Shown here: positions 7,129-13,688 of the stretch, one piece after another | Layout of the letters: each line of letters begins with the position of its first letter | Numbering within the stretch: the stretch's first letter is position 1 | Assembly: GCA_900542595.1 (NCBI GenBank) | Contig: UQOB01000010.1 | Coordinates: forward strand, 1-26,470 | DNA: 26,470 nucleotides | DNA from: an uncultured Mollicutes bacterium | GTDB lineage: Bacteria; Bacillota_I; Bacilli_A; RFN20; CAG-826 | Direction: 5' to 3' | Made by a program: the position numbers and the translations under genes | The notes under the pieces: model-generated | The model's input: the letters and a program-made list of their open reading frames with translations, nothing else | Database searches by the model: none | What the model was told of the DNA's origin: nothing

Positions 7129-8423
7129 GAACAGTTGCCTTAGTTGGGTCTCCATCCAGCGGTAAATCCACGATTTTTAATCGTATCGTCGGGGACCGGC
7201 GTTCCATCGTTGAAGAAACCCCTGGCATTACTCGTGACCGGCTCTATAGCAAAGCCAACTGGTTAGGGCACGATTTTACGATTATCGATACTGGTGGTCT
7301 TCAGATAAAGGACGCTCCGTTCCAAGAAGAAATTCGAGCGCAAGTGGAAGTGGCAATTAAAGAAAGCGACCTTATCGTCTTTGTGGTCGATGGGAAACTT
7401 GGCTTAACTTCTAATGACCGCTATATCGCTTCCCTCCTTCAAAAAACGAATAAGCCTATCATTTTGGTTTGTAACAAAATCGATAGCATTCAAGAGATTG
7501 CTAACCAATCGGAATTCTATGCTTTAGGGATGGGGGAGCCGATGGTTGCCAGCGGCGCTCACGGCATCGGAATCGGTGATTTATTGGACCAAATTATCAA
7601 AAAATTACCGCAAAAAGAGGATATTCTTTACGATAATGCGATTTCTTTTAGCTTGATTGGACGTCCAAACGTCGGGAAATCTTCCTTAGCAAACTGTATC
7701 TTAAAACAAGATAGATCCATCGTCAGTAACATCAGTGGAACAACCAGAGACTCTGTTGATACTCCCTTCAGCTATGAAGGACAAAACTTCGTCGCGATTG
7801 ATACAGCGGGCCTTGTTAAACGGGGAAAGATTTATGAAGCTATTGATAAATATGCTGCCTTACGAGCCGTTAAAGCGGTCGAACGAAGTGAGATTGCTCT
7901 TTTAGTGTTAGACGGGGAAACTGGTATTGTTGAACAAGATAAACATGTTTCCTCTTTAGCAACGGACAGTAAAAAAGCCGTTATCATCATCGTCAATAAA
8001 TGGGACATGAAAAAGAAAGACGAAAATAAAAACGAATATACTGAACAAATTAGGAAAGAATTTAAGTTCTTGGAGTACGCTCCAATTCTATTTGTCAGCG
8101 CGAAAACCAAAGAAGGTACTAACAAAATCCTTCCGATGTTAATGACGGTTCATGAAGCATTCAATCGAAGAATTCCTACTTCCTTATTAAACCAAATTAT
8201 TAGAGAAGCCCAGGACATGAATCCATCGCCCTATTTCCATCACAATCGTTTAAAGATTTCTTATGCCTCGCAAGTAGCGGTGGCCCCGCCGACCTTTGTC
8301 ATGTTCTGTAACGACCCTAAGAGCGCTCACTTTTCCTATACCCGCTACCTTGAAAACCAAGTTCGGGAGAAGTTTGATTTCAGCGGAACCCCAATCAATA
8401 TCATCTATCGTTTTAAGAAATAA
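7119..8423 (+). CDS. der: Ribosome-assembly GTPase Der (EngA)
   Basis: This 434-residue double-GTPase acts in 50S subunit maturation. Domain 1 has a P-loop GSPSSGKST (residues 10-18), then ETPGITRDR, DTGG and NKID. Domain 2 has a canonical GRPNVGKSS, ISGTTRDS, DTAG and NKWD. The C-terminal KH-like domain ends FDFSGTPINIIYRFKK, typical of Der. The first P-loop departs from the family consensus GRPNVGKST at several positions but keeps G-x4-GKS. The start codon overlaps the cmk end by 10 nt, implying translational coupling. No strong terminator follows directly; a weak TCGAT/ATCGA hairpin lies about 150 nt further on. Confidence 0.96.
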   Translation: MPLGTVALVGSPSSGKSTIFNRIVGDRRSIVEETPGITRDRLYSKANWLGHDFTIIDTGGLQIKDAPFQEEIRAQVEVAIKESDLIVFVVDGKLGLTSNDRYIASLLQKTNKPIILVCNKIDSIQEIANQSEFYALGMGEPMVASGAHGIGIGDLLDQIIKKLPQKEDILYDNAISFSLIGRPNVGKSSLANCILKQDRSIVSNISGTTRDSVDTPFSYEGQNFVAIDTAGLVKRGKIYEAIDKYAALRAVKAVERSEIALLVLDGETGIVEQDKHVSSLATDSKKAVIIIVNKWDMKKKDENKNEYTEQIRKEFKFLEYAPILFVSAKTKEGTNKILPMLMTVHEAFNRRIPTSLLNQIIREAQDMNPSPYFHHNRLKISYASQVAVAPPTFVMFCNDPKSAHFSYTRYLENQVREKFDFSGTPINIIYRFKK

Positions 8424-8528
8424 TTCGGTATAGAACTTTCTCTTGATTATTGAATAGGGAAAAATTTTCTAAATAATTTTTTGTTAGTTATTTTCAAGAT
8501 TTTTAAAATAAAAATAAGAAAAGGCTTG

Positions 8529-8646
8529 AATTGTAAATATGATATAAAAACCTAAAACATTCGATGAAATCGACATTTTTCCATTTGTAAACCATGAAAG
8601 CGCTTTCTTTTTTCTATCTTTAAGGGTAATTTTAATATTTACAATT
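8529..8646. repeat. Perfect 12-bp inverted repeat flanking the cre-like site
   Basis: AATTGTAAATAT (8529-8540) and its exact reverse complement ATATTTACAATT (8635-8646) lie 94 nt apart. They enclose the TCGAT hairpin and the palindrome at 8594. They could be a long-range RNA stem, paired protein sites, or chance in AT-rich DNA. Confidence 0.45.
8594..8609. promoter_or_regulatory. cre-like site (candidate CcpA operator)
   Basis: ATGAAAGCGCTTTCTT fits the catabolite-responsive element consensus WTGNAANCGNWNNCW at every position, with the perfect core palindrome GAAAGCGCTTTC. It lies about 80 nt before the probable hup promoter, and about 40 nt downstream of the start expected from the extended -10 at 8540-8548. 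CcpA regulation is inferred from the motif only. Confidence 0.55.
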
Positions 8647-8691
8647 TTATATTTTCTACGAATATTACTAAACTTTTTTGCAAAATTTTAT

Positions 8692-8720
8692 TTGAAAAAT
8701 CATTCATGTAATGATACCTT
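8692..8720 (+). promoter_or_regulatory. Probable hup promoter
   Basis: TTGAAA (8692-8697), a 17-nt spacer, then TACCTT (8715-8720) preceded by a TG at 8712-8713 (extended -10). The -10 hexamer itself is weak. Expected leader is about 30 nt, with AGGAGG at 8744-8749. Confidence 0.45.
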
Positions 8721-8755
8721 AAAGTCACAATTAACCAGAATATAGGAGGACACTC

Positions 8756-9028
8756 ATGAATAAGGCTGAATTAATTGAAAAAGTTGCAGCAGCAGCGGAA
8801 CTTTCCAAAAGAGATGCTGATGCGGCGGTCAACGCTTTGATCAATGTGATCGAAGAAGCCCTCGTCAAAGGGGAAGAAGTCAAGATTACTGGCTTCGGGA
8901 TCTTCCAAAAGAAACATCGGGCGGAAAGAAAAGGGACCAATCCTTCTACTCAAGAAGAAATCACCATCCCGGCCAGCACCACTGTTGCTTTCAAACTTAG
9001 CAAAACTCTTAAAGAAAAACTCAACTAA
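8756..9028 (+). CDS. hup: HU-family nucleoid DNA-binding protein
   Basis: This 90-residue HU protein is a dimeric histone-like factor that bends and compacts DNA. The sequence starts MNKAELIEKVAAAAELSKRD and contains EEVKITGFGIFQKKHRAER (the beta-saddle) and the arm region KGTNPSTQEEITIPAS, where HU usually has GRNPxTGEEI. Length is exactly that of Bacillus HU. Start is set by AGGAGG 6 nt upstream. It is followed by a strong terminator, so it is monocistronic, as usual for this highly expressed gene. Confidence 0.96.
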   Translation: MNKAELIEKVAAAAELSKRDADAAVNALINVIEEALVKGEEVKITGFGIFQKKHRAERKGTNPSTQEEITIPASTTVAFKLSKTLKEKLN

Positions 9029-9047
9029 TTATTCCTTAAGAAATAAG

Positions 9048-9071
9048 GCTCTCCCTCGGGAGAGCTTTTTT
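9048..9071 (+). terminator. Strong intrinsic terminator of hup
   Basis: GCTCTCC (9048-9054), loop CTCG, GGAGAGC (9059-9065), then six T residues (9066-9071). This is a GC-rich stem with U-tract. Confidence 0.9.
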
Positions 9072-9096
9072 ATGCTATTGTAGACAAGGAAATATT

Positions 9097-9750
9097 ATGA
9101 AAAACCAAGTCCAAATTGAAAAAGTTATCTCCTTCCGTCTCGCCTTGCTGGATTCTTATAAAAAGCTCGGCCTCAATGAAAATGAAACGATGGTTATCCT
9201 CCTCATCGATTATCTTTTAAGCCAGGGTAATTCTTTGATTACCTCTGACCTTTTAAGTCTAAAGATGACCCTCCAACCAGAAGAAATCGATGGTATCTTA
9301 GTAGAACTCTTAAATAAGAAATATCTCTCTTACAAAACTGAAGAAGGGAAATTGGTTACTTCCATCGAGAACATTAGGAAGATTGTCTATTCTGAGATAA
9401 AAAAGACCTTAACCTGGGAAGTTAAGAAAGAAAGCGTCCAAAAGGATGAAAGCTTAATTAGTGACCTTTATTCCCTCTATGAAGATAAAGCTTCGCAGCC
9501 CTTATCACCCTTAGAAAAAGACACGATTGTCTCCTGGCTTAAGAATGGCTATAGCGAAGAAGAAATTAAAAATGCGGTGCTTGATACTGCTAGATTTAAA
9601 AAACTAACGATTAGAGAAGTGGAAAGAACTTTAAAAGCTAAAAGACGTGCAAAAGATCTTTCGGAAGAAGGCGTGAGCGCGATAAAGGATAATTACGATA
9701 AATCGATTGCGGAGACCTTAGAAAATGCCAAGAAACTCTGGGGCGATTGA
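9097..9750 (+). CDS. dnaD: DnaD-family primosomal replication protein
   Basis: This 217-residue DnaD-like protein takes part, in Firmicutes, in DnaA/PriA-dependent helicase loading. The N-terminal part (about 1-100) is a winged-helix domain: LGLNENETMVILLIDYLL, then LLSLKMTLQPEEIDGILVEL, then KYLSYKTEEGKL. The C-terminal DnaB_2/DnaD domain (about 135-200) contains LSPLEKDTIVSWLKNGYSEE and EIKNAVLDTA, matching the WxxxG-(Y/F)-SxExI-xxAV pattern. The closing basic helix is KAKRRAKDL. An AAGGA lies 7 nt before the ATG. The end overlaps nth by 26 nt, the conserved dnaD-nth order of Bacilli. The UGA stop here supports the standard code. Confidence 0.92.
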   Translation: MKNQVQIEKVISFRLALLDSYKKLGLNENETMVILLIDYLLSQGNSLITSDLLSLKMTLQPEEIDGILVELLNKKYLSYKTEEGKLVTSIENIRKIVYSEIKKTLTWEVKKESVQKDESLISDLYSLYEDKASQPLSPLEKDTIVSWLKNGYSEEEIKNAVLDTARFKKLTIREVERTLKAKRRAKDLSEEGVSAIKDNYDKSIAETLENAKKLWGD

Positions 9751-10378
9751 TATCAATCTTTTAATCAATTTTTTAAAGCAACGTTATCCCGACAGTAAAT
9801 GCGCGCTAATCTTTCATAATGATTATCAGCTTTTAGTTTCGATTATCTTATCCGCTCAGACGACCGATAAAGCCGTCAATAAAGTAACGCCGGCTTTATA
9901 TGCGAAATATCCTAATTTTCACGCTTTAGGTTTAGCAACCCCTGAGGAAATTGCCCCTTATATTAAGTTATTAGGCCTCTATAAAAGTAAGAGCTTCAAT
10001 CTCTCTAACCTCGGGAAAATCGTCGATACAAAACCTCTTCCCTTAGATTTTAATGAACTTGTTAAACTACCAGGTGTTGGACGAAAAACCGCGGGAGTCT
10101 TCCTTTTAGAAAAGGGTATCGCGAGCATTTTCCCGGTCGATACGCACATTAAAAGAATCAGCAATCGTTTGAAATTAAGCACTTCCAGTGACGTCAATAA
10201 AATCAGCCAAAGATTAAGCAAGATTATCCCGAAACCGGAATGGTTTTTCTTGCATCACGCGTTAATTACCTTTGGGAGAGATTTATGCTCTGCACAAAAA
10301 CCGAAGTGTGAGGAATGTGACTTAAAAGAACATTGCCCTTTTTATTTAAAGAAAACTTCGTCGACCACTTTTAAATAA
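9725..10378 (+). CDS. nth: Endonuclease III (DNA glycosylase/AP lyase)
   Basis: This 217-residue bifunctional glycosylase removes oxidised pyrimidines. SIILSAQTTDKAVNK matches the LLSAQxTD signature. The helix-hairpin-helix KLPGVGRKTA carries catalytic K121, and FPVDTHIKRISNRL supplies catalytic D139. The C-terminal [4Fe-4S] ligands C188, C195, C198 and C204 follow C-x6-C-x2-C-x5-C. The start overlaps dnaD by 26 nt; no better start is visible before the conserved region. The 3' end runs 37 nt into the convergent recU. Confidence 0.96.
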   Translation: MPRNSGAIDINLLINFLKQRYPDSKCALIFHNDYQLLVSIILSAQTTDKAVNKVTPALYAKYPNFHALGLATPEEIAPYIKLLGLYKSKSFNLSNLGKIVDTKPLPLDFNELVKLPGVGRKTAGVFLLEKGIASIFPVDTHIKRISNRLKLSTSSDVNKISQRLSKIIPKPEWFFLHHALITFGRDLCSAQKPKCEECDLKEHCPFYLKKTSSTTFK

Positions 10379-10929
10379 TCGTACCGAGGGGATAAACCTT
10401 CCGGGACTTCATAACCTTCTTTTTGAATGAGGTCCATTGGAATCGATTTCCGAGGTTTCTCCCGGTAGAATTTACAGATGAAATCCGCTTTTAAGAGATA
10501 AGTCTTTTTTAAGGTGTAGCAATCGATAAGAAAGAACGCGATACCGCCGTGGAAGATGATTCTTTCTAAGTGTTCAATCTGCTGGATGGGAATATTGTGA
10601 AGCGGGAAGGAAGTTTTACTCTTCACACTTTTGGCTTCGAAATCGACGTAACGACCTTTGTAGATCCCGTTATAGTCAGTGGTGGATTGTTTTTCAAAGT
10701 AAGCTTGGGTGATTAAAGCGCCTCGGCTATAGTCGACTCTGACGACATTAATGGGAGTGGGTCTTTTATAGATGACCGCGATATTGTGGAGCAAATAAAA
10801 GTCATTGCTTTCATTTAAGTCCTTTTCAAAATCCATTCCGAGATTAGCTAAAGCTAAATTCTTCTTATGGATCTTCGGCGCTTTTTCTTTCTCAGTTTTT
10901 GGGAAAATCCCTTTTGGATAATTAACCAT
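10342..10929 (-). CDS. recU: Holliday-junction resolvase RecU
   Basis: This 195-residue RecU is the Firmicute-specific resolvase that cleaves four-way junctions made during recombination. Diagnostic segments are ANLGMDFEKDLNESNDFY, YKRPTPINVVRVDY, STTDYNGIYKGRYVDFEAK (with the acidic/Lys catalytic set D..D-x-E-A-K) and PLHNIPIQQIEHLERI. Length is close to B. subtilis RecU (about 206). It is the second gene of a minus-strand pair: its ATG overlaps the end of the exonuclease gene by 8 nt. Its 3' end overlaps nth by 37 nt, tail to tail. In B. subtilis recU is paired with ponA, so the partner here is unusual. Confidence 0.95.
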   Translation of the reverse strand: MVNYPKGIFPKTEKEKAPKIHKKNLALANLGMDFEKDLNESNDFYLLHNIAVIYKRPTPINVVRVDYSRGALITQAYFEKQSTTDYNGIYKGRYVDFEAKSVKSKTSFPLHNIPIQQIEHLERIIFHGGIAFFLIDCYTLKKTYLLKADFICKFYREKPRKSIPMDLIQKEGYEVPEGLSPRYDYLKVVDEVFFK

Positions 10930-11650
10930 TGATGTCTTTTTCGATTTCGTCCTTTAAATCGCTTAACGTTACCGCTTCCCCTTGACTTAATTTTAAAAGA
11001 AGATTTTTAACTGGGAACGGCATCTTGCGATTTCGGATGATGGTTTTTAAATATTCTTCTTTAACGAGCTCGACGTCTTTTAAGAAATGATCATAGAGGT
11101 GGAGTAAATCTAAAGCATCGTTTTTAGCGTCATGGCTTTTTCCAACTTCCTCAATTTTGAAGAGTTCTAAGTAGTGCTTAAGCGAGAGATATTGTCCGTA
11201 ATCATCGGTGATATATTGGCCTAAGTAACTTGCGAAATCCCAATGGTTTTTCAACAAATGATGGGTCCAAGGATGATTGCAATCGTCATTAGCTAAAGTT
11301 GTCGCGTTCAAGATATCTCGATCACTCGAACTAAAAGTCACGAACAAGGCTTGGCCGAATTCATAACCGACATATTTTTTAAAAAGTTTCTGAGCTTCTT
11401 TAAAAGGAACACCTTCTTTTTTAATGATTTCATCGGTGATGCCGGTCAACTTAGTTACATATTTTCCCACTGGTTCTTTGGGGATGACGTAAAGGGAGAA
11501 GGGTTTAGAGATTTTAGTGATGCGATAGTCTTCCCCGATCGTCGCTTTAACCGCTCCAATCTGGATGAGATGATGATGGATTTGGGTGGCTTCAAAATCT
11601 AAAAATACCAGCGTTTTCCTGTTGTTTAAGATCTTTTTTAAATTTTTCAT
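10922..11650 (-). CDS. DEDDh-family 3'-5' exonuclease (DnaQ/RNase T fold)
   Basis: This 242-residue exonuclease-like protein has the three DEDDh motifs: ExoI FLDFEAT (D18, E20), ExoII FVTFSSSDRDIL, and ExoIII SHDAKNDALDLLHLYD (His and Asp). These residues bind two metal ions for 3'-5' hydrolysis of DNA or RNA. The resemblance is to stand-alone DnaQ-like and KapD-like exonucleases; it is not a polymerase proofreading domain within a larger protein. A further ~60-residue helical tail follows ExoIII. It is translationally coupled with recU, so a recombination or repair role is inferred; an RNA-processing role remains possible. The start at 11650 has only a weak ribosome site. Confidence 0.85.
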   Translation of the reverse strand: MKNLKKILNNRKTLVFLDFEATQIHHHLIQIGAVKATIGEDYRITKISKPFSLYVIPKEPVGKYVTKLTGITDEIIKKEGVPFKEAQKLFKKYVGYEFGQALFVTFSSSDRDILNATTLANDDCNHPWTHHLLKNHWDFASYLGQYITDDYGQYLSLKHYLELFKIEEVGKSHDAKNDALDLLHLYDHFLKDVELVKEEYLKTIIRNRKMPFPVKNLLLKLSQGEAVTLSDLKDEIEKDING

Positions 11651-11666
11651 CGGGCATATATTAGCA

Positions 11667-11684
11667 TGTTTACAAATATAAACA
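11667..11684. promoter_or_regulatory. Operator-like palindrome between divergent genes
   Basis: TGTTTA (11667-11672) and TAAACA (11679-11684) are perfect inverted half-sites with a 6-nt spacer. They lie just upstream of the exonuclease gene start on the minus strand, next to a possible extended -10 (TGCTAATAT read on minus). No regulator can be named. Confidence 0.35.
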
Positions 11685-11752
11685 GGACTAAATACGAATA
11701 TTTCCTTTTAAAATCAGTGAAAAAATTCTGAAACATTCCTTCTTACTCTCGC

Positions 11753-11781
11753 TTTAATTTAAGAACTTTTTTCCATATAAT
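11753..11781 (+). promoter_or_regulatory. Promoter of gpsB with consensus -10
   Basis: TTTAAT (11753-11758, weak -35), a 17-nt spacer, and perfect TATAAT (11776-11781). The expected transcription start is about 11787-11789, only 3-5 nt before the preferred gpsB ATG at 11792. Confidence 0.55.
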
Positions 11782-11791
11782 GGAAAGCGGT

Positions 11792-12193
11792 ATGAAGTAC
11801 GAGCTGAGATTATCGCCCAAAACCATTTTGGACAAAAAATTCACCAAAGGGGTTAAAGGCTATAAAGCGGTCGAGGTTGATGAATTCCTCGATATGGTCA
11901 TTCAAGACTACGCGACATTCGAACAATACCAAAAAGATGTTGCTCTTCATATCGATAAATTAGAAGAGGCTCTAAGGAAAGCAAAAGAAGAGAAAGCGGA
12001 GAAGGCTTCGGACCGGGATCTCAAAACGAGAATTCGGGACTTAGAAGTGGAAAATGCTTCCCTTCATAAAAAGCTTGACGGCATTAAACCAGGGGATAAT
12101 CCGAGCATTGAAAACCTTCAATACATTCAACGCATCAACCGCTTAGAGCAATATCTACATATGATCGGGGTTGACCCGACCACCATTCGATAG
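11792..12193 (+). CDS. gpsB: Cell-division/growth coordinator GpsB (DivIVA-like)
   Basis: This 133-residue DivIVA/GpsB-family coiled-coil protein moves between septum and side wall and binds penicillin-binding proteins. The N-terminal lipid-binding/dimer domain, with KFTKGVKGYKAVEVDEFLD and MVIQDYATFEQYQ, closely follows B. subtilis GpsB (EFKTGVRGYKQEEVDKFLD). The middle (about 60-105) is a highly charged coiled coil. The end, YIQRINRLEQYLHMIG, corresponds to the short trimerisation helix of GpsB (ILKRLSNLEKHVFG). It is longer than the usual ~100 residues because of the coiled coil. ATG 11792 is preferred: an in-frame ATG at 11780 lies inside the promoter -10 box. Its position just before rnpB is the conserved Bacilli order. 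Confidence 0.88.
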   Translation: MKYELRLSPKTILDKKFTKGVKGYKAVEVDEFLDMVIQDYATFEQYQKDVALHIDKLEEALRKAKEEKAEKASDRDLKTRIRDLEVENASLHKKLDGIKPGDNPSIENLQYIQRINRLEQYLHMIGVDPTTIR

Positions 12194-12194
12194 T

Positions 12195-12526
12195 AACCCG
12201 GTCTAAGCAGCTGCTAGGCCTTTGGCTTAGAGGAAAGTCCATGCTCGCATAGCCTGCGATGGCTATAACGTTTGCGCTGAGGGAAAAGATAACCTCAGGT
12301 ACGCGGGAGCGCGTAACGGCGGTGAATAGTCTCCTCGAGACTAGGAACCTGAAAGTGCCACAGAGACGAGACCGTCAGCGATGACGGGATGAAACGCGGT
12401 AAACCCCACAAGCGAGAAACCCAAATTTGGTAGGGGAAGGAGCCACCTGAATTGAAGGGGACGCTCCCAGAGAAATCTGAGATTAATTGCTGCCTAATAC
12501 AAAACATGGCTTACTGGACCGGGACT
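12195..12526 (+). ncRNA. rnpB: RNase P RNA (Bacillus type)
   Basis: Catalytic RNA of RNase P, which matures tRNA 5' ends. The P1 helix pairs CCCGGTC (12197-12203) with GACCGGG (12517-12523). Conserved blocks appear in order: GAGGAAAGTCCATGCTCGC (from 12230, CR-I), AAAGTGCCACAGAGACGAG (from about 12353), GGTAAACCCCACAAGCGAG (from about 12399), AATTTGGTAGGGGAAGGAGC with the GGU that binds tRNA CCA, and ACAAAACATGGCTTA (12499-12513, CR-V/P4). This block pattern matches the B-type RNA of Bacilli. The length (~330 nt) is somewhat below the B. subtilis RNA. The RNA begins 1-3 nt after the gpsB stop and ends about 15 nt before pgsA, with no terminator on either side. Confidence 0.96.
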
Positions 12527-12541
12527 CACTGAGGAAACATT

Positions 12542-13174
12542 ATGAACATTCCCACTAAGATTACTTTTAGCCGCATCGTGCTGGTGATTCTTTTGATTAC
12601 GGGTTTAATCGTCCTTGATTACATCCCGCAGGAATACACCAATATCATGCTGGGGAATAGTCAAATCAATATCATTTATTTTGTATCGTTCTTTATTTTC
12701 TTTATCGCTTCCAGCACGGATTTCTTAGATGGCTATCTCGCAAGAAAATGGCACCAAGTCACTAATCTCGGGAAGTTCTTAGACCCGATTGCTGATAAGC
12801 TTTTAGTCGATTCGATGTTGATTTTCTTGCTCCTTCCCCATTATGGAAGCAGCAATTTAACCTTCCCCATCTTTGCGGTCGTCATCATGATTGCGAGGGA
12901 CCTTGTCGTCGATGCTTTACGGAGTATCGCGGCCAGTAAAGGGGTCGTTTTGGCCGCTAATATATTCGGTAAGATTAAGACGGTCTTGCAGATGTTATCA
13001 ATTTCCTTAGTCTTACTTAATGGCTGGCCGTTCTCCTATTTCGATAGCACTTGGAACCCAGCCTTAAGAATTACCAGCTTTATCATTTATTTAACGACCC
13101 TAGTTAGCCTTTTATCCGGGGTAATTTATGTCGTCCAGAACTTCAAAGTTTTAAAGGAGGATAAACATGATTGA
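12542..13174 (+). CDS. pgsA: CDP-diacylglycerol-glycerol-3-phosphate 3-phosphatidyltransferase
   Basis: This 210-residue multi-pass membrane enzyme makes phosphatidylglycerol-phosphate from CDP-diacylglycerol and glycerol 3-phosphate. The CDP-alcohol phosphotransferase motif D-G-x2-A-R-x8-G-x3-D-x3-D is complete (D63, G64, A67, R68, G77, D81, D85), with an additional acidic D60. Hydrophobic segments include VILLITGLIVL, IIYFVSFFIFFIA and AVVIMIARDLVV, then two near the C-terminus. The N-terminal MNIPTKITFSRI is typical of PgsA. Start is supported by TGAGGA just upstream. That ribosome site sits immediately after rnpB, so pgsA is probably read through from it. It overlaps cinA by 8 nt. Confidence 0.95.
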   Translation: MNIPTKITFSRIVLVILLITGLIVLDYIPQEYTNIMLGNSQINIIYFVSFFIFFIASSTDFLDGYLARKWHQVTNLGKFLDPIADKLLVDSMLIFLLLPHYGSSNLTFPIFAVVIMIARDLVVDALRSIAASKGVVLAANIFGKIKTVLQMLSISLVLLNGWPFSYFDSTWNPALRITSFIIYLTTLVSLLSGVIYVVQNFKVLKEDKHD

Positions 13175-13643
13175 TTTTGAAAAATGCAGGAGGGCTCTTA
13201 AAGCCTTAGAGCTTCATCACTTAACTTTAGGAAGCATTGAAAGCATCACCGGCGGCTTATTTGCCAGTAGCTTAACCACCATTCCTGGGTCTAGTGAAGT
13301 CTTTAAAGGCGCATACGTCACTTATTGTTCCGAGTTAAAAGAAAAATTACTTGGGGTTCCAAGTGAACTCATTGAAAAACATGGAGTGGTCAGCCAAGAA
13401 GTCGCCAATGAAATGGCGATTAGAGGTAGAAAGAAACTTGGTGTTGATGTCGCAGTGGCTTTCACCGGAAACGCTGGTCCAACCGCCGAACCTGGCCGAG
13501 CGGGGGTCGGGGTCGTCTGCATGGCGATTTCCACCAAATACGGTCTCATTGAACTTCAACAAGAATTTCAAGGATCCCGGCAAGAAGTTCGGGAACGAAG
13601 CGTCGATATGATGCTCGACCAATTAATCGCGATTTTTTCTTGA
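13167..13643 (+). CDS. CinA C-terminal-domain protein (probable NMN amidohydrolase)
   Basis: This 158-residue stand-alone CinA-C domain protein belongs to a family with nicotinamide-mononucleotide deamidase (PncC) activity. Recognised by GSIESITGGLFASSLTTIPG (family form AESxTGGxxAxxLTxxPGxS), FKGAYVTYCSELKEKLLGV, HGVVSQEVANEMA and AFTGNAGP. The N-terminal MoCF-like domain found in B. subtilis CinA is absent. The protein begins directly at the domain, with AGGAGG upstream, so this is a natural short form and not a truncation. Its place before recA is the conserved pgsA-cinA-recA order. A role in competence is historical; NMN recycling is the better-supported function. Confidence 0.9.
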   Translation: MIDFEKCRRALKALELHHLTLGSIESITGGLFASSLTTIPGSSEVFKGAYVTYCSELKEKLLGVPSELIEKHGVVSQEVANEMAIRGRKKLGVDVAVAFTGNAGPTAEPGRAGVGVVCMAISTKYGLIELQQEFQGSRQEVRERSVDMMLDQLIAIFS

Positions 13644-13688
13644 GACTTTTTTCAAGTTTCGCGCCTATAAACTATTGAGAGGTGAATT

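Larger units (their letters stand above)
8424..8755 (+). other. Intergenic region between der and hup: AT-rich, regulatory
   Basis: These 332 bases hold no supported gene. They contain a weak extended -10 element (TGATATAAA, 8540-8548), a 12-bp inverted repeat, a cre-like palindrome, a small TCGAT/ATCGA hairpin (around 8569-8581) followed by CATTTTT, and a probable hup promoter. The base composition is markedly more AT-rich than the flanking genes. Confidence 0.6.

Noticed and set aside
8590..8620. Terminator at the GAAAGCGCTTTC palindrome followed by a T-run
   Set aside because: The palindrome has no room for a loop beyond a 4-bp AU stem, so an operator (cre) reading is better.
9725..9750. 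UGA read as tryptophan (code 4)
   Set aside because: dnaD, cinA, tcdA and other genes end sensibly at UGA, and conserved Trp codons are UGG, so the standard bacterial code applies.
13322..13622. Several overlapping open frames inside cinA, recA, rny and fhs on both strands
   Set aside because: They are out-of-frame shadows of well-identified genes, without ribosome sites or family similarity.
13167..13643. Truncated cinA
   Set aside because: The protein begins exactly at the CinA-C domain with an AGGAGG ribosome site. Stand-alone CinA-C (PncC) proteins are normal.
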